Source: Dasania sp051277005
GTDB taxonomy: Bacteria; Pseudomonadota; Gammaproteobacteria; Pseudomonadales; Dasaniaceae
Length of the DNA: 19,663 nt
Reading direction: 5' to 3'
Assembly: GCA_051277005.1 (NCBI GenBank)
Contig: JBNMPS010000039.1
Location: 1-19,663, forward strand
Of the stretch, positions 15,949 through 19,663 are shown piece after piece. Position 1 is the stretch's first letter. Each line of letters begins with the position of its first letter. The notes below the pieces were generated by a model, which was not told the DNA's origin, made no database searches, and saw only the letters and a list, made by a program, of their open reading frames with translations. The translations under genes and the position numbers were made by a program.

Positions 15949-16583
15949 TTTGCGGCTAACTGATCAGATGACTTGGGCACCGGTGCCATTTCAACCCGTC
16001 GGTTTTTAGCACGGCCGAGGGTATCGGCATTGCTGGCTACGGGTTGCTGCGAGCCAAAGGCGGCGGCAAAAACCATGTTGGCTGGCATGCCTTCTTCGAT
16101 TAAGGTGCGGGTAACGGTTAAGGCGCGCTGGGCCGATAGCTCCCAGTTATCTTTAAAGTTTACGTTGCCTTGTTGAATGGGTAGGTCATCGGTAAAACCA
16201 CTCACCATTAATATCTCTTTGCGTTCACCCAGGTAAACTTTTAGCGGTGCAACTAAGGTATGTAATAGTTCGCGGCCTTTGGGTTGTAGCTCATCGGAAT
16301 TAGTTGAGAATAACACGCTGCCGCTAATGCCGATTCGGCCATTGTTAATGGTTACGCGGCCACTGGCGAGTGGGTCGGCTAACGCAGACTCAAGTGCTTG
16401 ACGGCGCAACTCAGAGGCTTCGCGTTTAGCGACTTCTTCTTCGAGTGATTTTGCTAGTTCTAGCTGAAAGCCTAATACCCAAATTAAAATCAATACAAAC
16501 ACGCCGACTAGGCCCGACATTAAGTCACCAAAAATGGCCCATATAGGTGGTGATTGATTGTTGTGATCGTTAAGTGCTGACAT
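15945..16583 (-). CDS. MotB/OmpA-like stator protein with one membrane helix
   Basis: 212 residues. A short cytoplasmic N-terminus, one transmembrane helix (about 13-36, PPIWAIFGDLMSGLVGVFVL and on) with an Asp at 20 inside it, a charged helix (about 41-70), and an OmpA C-terminal domain (about 80-198). The Asp is placed like the proton-binding Asp of MotB and ZorB. The OmpA domain keeps the peptidoglycan-binding pattern: GFTDDLPI (129-136), NWELSAQRAL (146-155) and GRAKNRRVE (190-198). Inference: it anchors an ion-driven complex to the cell wall, with the DUF802 protein as channel partner. The two genes share one base (TAATG), and DUF2894 follows with a 4-bp overlap. TolR/ExbD are less likely because they lack an OmpA domain; flagellar MotB is unlikely because no flagellar gene is nearby. 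Confidence 0.88.
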   Translation of the reverse strand: MSALNDHNNQSPPIWAIFGDLMSGLVGVFVLILIWVLGFQLELAKSLEEEVAKREASELRRQALESALADPLASGRVTINNGRIGISGSVLFSTNSDELQPKGRELLHTLVAPLKVYLGERKEILMVSGFTDDLPIQQGNVNFKDNWELSAQRALTVTRTLIEEGMPANMVFAAAFGSQQPVASNADTLGRAKNRRVEMAPVPKSSDQLAAK

Positions 16584-18697
16584 TAGGCGGACTCAGCTTC
16601 AGTAATCCGGGGACTTTCACCGAGCTGGCGTAGTTCATCGAACATGGTTTTTTGTGACACGATACTGTGGTCGATAATGTCGCGAGCTTGGGCAACGTAG
16701 TAGGCTAGTTGCTCGTCGTTGCGGTTATTGGCTTGCTCTAGGCTTGTTTCGATACGGTGCAGGTTTTGAATAAGGCCGGTGTTACTTTCATCAAACTTAT
16801 GTACCGCCTGTGCGAAGGCTTCGCCAAGGCTTGCCATCTCGATGGAGTTACCGCTGAATTGATTGTTGGCTTGGTTGATTTTGCCCATCTCTTGGTCAAT
16901 CTTTTGGTCAAACTTATTGCTAGCTGCTTGTAGCATTTGTTCAGAGGCGTTAATTAACGAGTTGATTGAGTCGCGCTGATCAGTGGCGGTTTGTGCAAGC
17001 GAAGCTGAGAGCTTGTCTAGCTCAGTCATTATGCCGCCACGTTCCTCGAGTAATGAATTTTCACGCGCTACATTTTTAGCTATTTCACCCCGTAGTTGCT
17101 CAATCACTTCGGCGGCGGCTTTGGGTGTTTCTGAGGCGGTTTCAATGAGTTTAGTCATTGGCTCTTCTAAGCCTTTACCTAATGTAGTGAGGTGCTCGGT
17201 GAGTTTGCCTTCCAGCTGGCCTAGTCGCTCAAGGGCGGCTTGGCCGCGCTGTTGCTCTTCATCACGCAGCTGGCTTAATGATGTTTGTAGTGTGTCGTTA
17301 ATTTGATTGGCGCGTTGTTCGTAGTTGCCTAGCCAGTTTTGCTCTGTCTCTAAGCGGGTTTTAACCAGCTCTTCGGTGCGGCTAACCAGTGTGTTTATTG
17401 CAGCCATGCTTTGCTGGGTGTTGTGGGTTAATTGCTCTGATATTTGTTCGGTGCTGTTGGTTAAGCTGCTCGTTACGGCTTGTTGTTGCTCGCGAGTTTG
17501 TTGGTTGGCTTGTTGCCATTGTTCATTTAAACCATCGGTTGATTTAGCAAACTCACTAACAATACTTTTTACTGAATCATTTTGTAAGGCGGTAACTTGC
17601 TGCAGCTCACTCATTAACTGTTTGCCCGTGTTACTTAATTGTTGATTGCTTGTTTGGTTGATTTGTTCAAACGCTTCAGACCATTGCTGTAATTTGGCTT
17701 TATCGTGTTCTAGTTGTTGTTGATGCCAGCTGCTACTCAATTCTGATAGTTGCTCTTGTACGGTGTTGGTCAGTGTTTGGTGGGTGTTTCCCGTTTCGGT
17801 TTTAATTTCTTCCATCATGGTTTGAATAATAGGTTTAATGTTTTCGCCGGCAAGCTTGCCACTTTCGGCCAAGGTTTCTTTTAATGATTTGTCGATAGAG
17901 TGTGCTAGTTCAGAATAGTTGGCTGAGACTGAATCGTGGAACGTTTTTTGTTGCGCCGTTAATGTTTGCTCAATATTTTCACTCATGGTGACCAGCTTGT
18001 CGGCCAGTGTGTTGAGTTTGTCGGCAACATCAGGCAGCGCGGTAGCTTGCACTTGTAGCGCGCTATAGGTTTGTTGTTTGGTGTGCGCTAGCGAAAAAAC
18101 ACGAAAGGCGCTGGCAATTTGGGTATCGAGGTTTTGGGTTGCGATAATTCTTTCACGGCGACTTAAAGTCGACATTAAACCTAACATGGCAGAGGAGGCA
18201 ACACCGGCTACCGATGTGCCAAAGGCTAAACCTAAACCTTGAATAGGTGCGGCTAAACCTGCCCGTATTGCTTGTAGCTCTGTGGTGCCCTGCAATGCTG
18301 TTACCGCGCCGTTTAAGGTATCAACCATGCCTAAGAAGGTACCCAGTAAACCTAGCATAACGAGTAGGCCTATCAGGTAAGGTGTAATAAGGGGGGCGGG
18401 TAGACCAATGGCTTCACCTTCTATGCGAGTGCGTACGGGGTTAACCAAAGTAGGGCTGATGTTTTTTAACCAGTTATCCAGCGATTCAACGTTGCCATTA
18501 ATGTTGGCTAGTGCATTATTTAAGCTAGAGGTTTGTTGGCGAAATTGAAACAGTTCAATGGCGCCAATGATAAAGGCAAAACCAATTAATGCAGTAACGG
18601 TAAGGGCTAAGTGGTTGGTGCCAGTGAACGATGTACTCATCCAAACAATGGCGATGGCACCTAGCAAAAAAGCTGTTGAGAATATAAATCTAGTCAT
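16583..18697 (-). CDS. DUF802 protein: MotA/ExbB-like channel subunit with long coiled-coil tail
   Basis: 704 residues. Four likely membrane helices: about 5-22, 31-50, 105-126 and 151-175. The last two carry the MotA/TolQ/ExbB pattern (LLVMLGLLGTFLGMV, 111-125; GLGLAFGTSVAGVASSAMLG, 154-173). From about 185 to the end is a Gln/Ser/Thr/Glu-rich tail of some 520 residues predicted as long coiled coil. Within it, EEPMTKLIETASETPKAAAE followed by VIEQLRGEI and the end DEQLAYYVAQARDIIDHSI are typical of proteins annotated as DUF802. A stator-type channel with a long cytoplasmic tail is the layout of ZorA. It overlaps DUF3348 by 8 bp and the OmpA-like gene by 1 bp, which indicates translational coupling. 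The function is unproven. Many antisense ORFs here are composition shadows. Confidence 0.87.
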   Translation of the reverse strand: MTRFIFSTAFLLGAIAIVWMSTSFTGTNHLALTVTALIGFAFIIGAIELFQFRQQTSSLNNALANINGNVESLDNWLKNISPTLVNPVRTRIEGEAIGLPAPLITPYLIGLLVMLGLLGTFLGMVDTLNGAVTALQGTTELQAIRAGLAAPIQGLGLAFGTSVAGVASSAMLGLMSTLSRRERIIATQNLDTQIASAFRVFSLAHTKQQTYSALQVQATALPDVADKLNTLADKLVTMSENIEQTLTAQQKTFHDSVSANYSELAHSIDKSLKETLAESGKLAGENIKPIIQTMMEEIKTETGNTHQTLTNTVQEQLSELSSSWHQQQLEHDKAKLQQWSEAFEQINQTSNQQLSNTGKQLMSELQQVTALQNDSVKSIVSEFAKSTDGLNEQWQQANQQTREQQQAVTSSLTNSTEQISEQLTHNTQQSMAAINTLVSRTEELVKTRLETEQNWLGNYEQRANQINDTLQTSLSQLRDEEQQRGQAALERLGQLEGKLTEHLTTLGKGLEEPMTKLIETASETPKAAAEVIEQLRGEIAKNVARENSLLEERGGIMTELDKLSASLAQTATDQRDSINSLINASEQMLQAASNKFDQKIDQEMGKINQANNQFSGNSIEMASLGEAFAQAVHKFDESNTGLIQNLHRIETSLEQANNRNDEQLAYYVAQARDIIDHSIVSQKTMFDELRQLGESPRITEAESA

Positions 18698-19427
18698 TAG
18701 GTGTTGTTACCTGTTCATTAAGGGCTTCGATTAAACCGTAAGTGGCTTGTAACCGGGCATCGAGTTCGGTGAGTATAAGTTGCTTCAGTTCTTCACCAAA
18801 TTGTATTATAAATTCATTGGTTTGATTGGGCGTGTCTACTGACGCTGCAAGCGGTTTGAAGTAGTCAAATCGCGTCGCTAAAAATGGGGCAATACTGGAA
18901 TAGGCTTTACGTTGATGCGTTTTAAGTGTTTCACCTAGGGTGCCATCTAATGTGCAGAGGTGATTAAGCTCGGCAGTGGTATCTGAGACTGCATCGCTAA
19001 TTAAGCTGTGAAGGGCGTTTATTTTGCTGCTTAACTCAGTTTGCAGTGTGATATAAAAACGTTGATAGCTTGCTAAGGTTTTTTCGTTGCTGATAAAGTC
19101 TTCAGTGTTTATATTGGGTAGTTGAAAGCGTCTTCGAGTTTCACTTCTGTCAAAGCAATTGCTAATAAATTGAATCAGTTTACTGTGATGTTGTAGAAAC
19201 GATTCTTGAATGGTTTTTTGTGTTGTTTTAGAGAGTGTGTGTGATGCTGTTTTATTGGGTTTACCGGGTGCGTTCGATAAAATCAGCGAGCCGGGTAAGC
19301 CTATCGTTGAACCAACGCGCTCAGCAAAATTTTTATGGCTGGGCATTTTATTGCTAAGCCCTAAATCTGTTAGGTAGTGGGTAAGTCTCGAGCCGTTTCG
19401 AGGGGGCTGTAACTTGGCCTTGCTCAT
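18690..19427 (-). CDS. DUF3348 family protein, first gene of the stator-like operon
   Basis: 245 residues. Recognised as DUF3348 by the N-terminal block RLTHYLTDLGLSN...SHKNFAERVG (14-39) followed by a short TIGLPGSLILS segment; proteins so annotated regularly stand beside DUF802, OmpA and DUF2894 genes. The rest appears all-helical (for example 73-130 and 205-245), with no signal peptide or membrane span, so it is probably cytoplasmic. Function unknown; its place as first gene of a coupled operon suggests that it binds or regulates the tailed channel protein. Its stop overlaps the DUF802 start (ATGACTAG, 18690-18697). The ATG at 19427 has only a weak ribosome site (AGG about 12 nt upstream). 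A GCTAAT array lies just upstream. Confidence 0.82.
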   Translation of the reverse strand: MSKAKLQPPRNGSRLTHYLTDLGLSNKMPSHKNFAERVGSTIGLPGSLILSNAPGKPNKTASHTLSKTTQKTIQESFLQHHSKLIQFISNCFDRSETRRRFQLPNINTEDFISNEKTLASYQRFYITLQTELSSKINALHSLISDAVSDTTAELNHLCTLDGTLGETLKTHQRKAYSSIAPFLATRFDYFKPLAASVDTPNQTNEFIIQFGEELKQLILTELDARLQATYGLIEALNEQVTTPND

Positions 19428-19443
19428 ATCATAAATAACCTGG

Positions 19444-19508
19444 TATTAGCGATACGTTGCTAATACTGAATAGCTAATGTGGCTATCGCTAATAAAGGTG
19501 ATTAGCAA
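19444..19508. repeat. Array of five GCTAAT/ATTAGC hexamers forming interleaved inverted repeats
   Basis: Hexamers at 19445-19450 (ATTAGC), 19459-19464, 19473-19478, 19488-19493 (GCTAAT) and 19501-19506 (ATTAGC), starting 14, 14, 15 and 13 bp apart. Larger arms are perfect inverted repeats: TATTAGCGATA (19444-19454) with TATCGCTAATA (19484-19494), and TTGCTAAT (19457-19464) with ATTAGCAA (19501-19508). The arms interleave as A-B-A'-B'. It lies 17-81 bp upstream of the DUF3348 start and 31 bp before the divergent ORF, so it could be an operator for either. No convincing sigma-70 promoter was found next to it. Confidence 0.7.
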
Positions 19509-19538
19509 TACAGCGTTAAATTTGGGTCTATCACTTAA

Positions 19539-19663
19539 ATGTGTAAAACGGTAAGCATGCAAAAAGAGGGGTTAATAACGGCCGGAAGTCTATGTTTGGG
19601 CTGTATGCTTTTTGTACTCGCTGTGGGTGTTAAAGTTGGCATATTATCGCTGTTTAGAATGGA
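19539..19663 (+). CDS. Start of a divergent ORF with a probable membrane helix (3' end outside window)
   Basis: Open from an ATG at 19539 to the window edge; a TAA lies just upstream of that ATG (19536-19538). A second in-frame ATG at 19557 is an equally possible start, and neither has a good ribosome site. From the second ATG the peptide runs MQKEGLITAG, then a hydrophobic stretch SLCLGCMLFVLAVGVKVGIL, which looks like a membrane anchor or signal segment, then SLFRM. It is too short to assign to a family. If real, it is transcribed away from the DUF3348 operon and shares the hexamer-array region with it. Confidence 0.4.
   Translation, partial: MCKTVSMQKEGLITAGSLCLGCMLFVLAVGVKVGILSLFRM

Noticed and set aside
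16983..17645. Two plus-strand ORFs of about 106 codons inside the DUF802 gene, rich in Ser, Cys and Leu
   Set aside because: They mirror the Gln/Ser-rich coiled-coil codons on the other strand and have no own start signals.
16583..18145. Coiled-coil tail of the DUF802 protein as a methyl-accepting chemotaxis protein
   Set aside because: The conserved hairpin signature of chemoreceptors is absent, and the membrane part is of the MotA/ExbB kind.
15298..19427. Calling the stator-like operon a Zorya defence system
   Set aside because: No ZorC, ZorD or ZorE-type gene, no nuclease or helicase, no island features, and the DUF3348/DUF802/OmpA/DUF2894 set is typically found as an ordinary chromosomal operon. 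Only the layout of the two membrane proteins is shared.

Overview
The window is chromosomal DNA of a gammaproteobacterium. The gene order tyrA-pheA-serC-gyrA | amidohydrolase-ubiG-mupP-yciK matches, from memory, the Pseudomonas aeruginosa PA3164-PA3173 neighbourhood. The moderate base composition and the protein variants suggest a marine lineage such as Cellvibrionales or Spongiibacteraceae, but this is inference and no rRNA is present to confirm it. No CRISPR array, tRNA, rRNA, transposase or prophage gene was seen.

Layout. (1) 1-3037, plus: the C-terminal two thirds of aminopeptidase N (pepN), then a DUF3391/HD-GYP protein likely to degrade cyclic di-GMP. (2) 3048-3974, minus: a GGDEF diguanylate cyclase, tail to tail with the HD-GYP gene. 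(3) 4266-8036, minus: a probable 5'-methylthioadenosine/S-adenosylhomocysteine deaminase, ubiG (ubiquinone synthesis), mupP (muramic acid 6-phosphate phosphatase of peptidoglycan recycling) and a yciK-type short-chain dehydrogenase. (4) 8037-8375: divergent promoter region. (5) 8376-14301, plus: gyrA, serC, pheA and a stand-alone tyrA, a gyrase/serine/aromatic amino-acid cluster that lacks the hisC gene and the tyrA-aroA fusion found in Pseudomonas. (6) 14302-14506: a short junction with two copies of a degenerate 22-bp repeat and a broken copy of the 3' end of the DUF2894 gene. (7) 14507-15190, minus: a methyltransferase-fold protein of the spermidine-synthase superfamily. (8) 15298-19427, minus: a tightly overlapping four-gene operon, DUF3348 - MotA/ExbB-like DUF802 protein with a very long coiled-coil tail - MotB/OmpA-like protein - DUF2894. 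(9) 19428-19663: its upstream region, with five regularly spaced GCTAAT hexamers, and the start of a divergent ORF that runs off the window.

The most interesting part is the operon at 15298-19427. Its two central products have the layout of an ion-driven stator: a four-helix ExbB/MotA-type channel subunit with a cytoplasmic tail of about 520 residues, and a one-helix MotB-like partner with an intramembrane Asp and a peptidoglycan-binding OmpA domain. The same layout is seen in ZorA/ZorB of the Zorya anti-phage system, but no Zorya effector gene is present and the flanking genes are housekeeping genes. Two further points have no ready explanation: the DUF2894 3' end occurs twice, in direct orientation on either side of the spermidine-synthase-like gene, and the hexamer array upstream of the operon is arranged as two interleaved inverted repeats.
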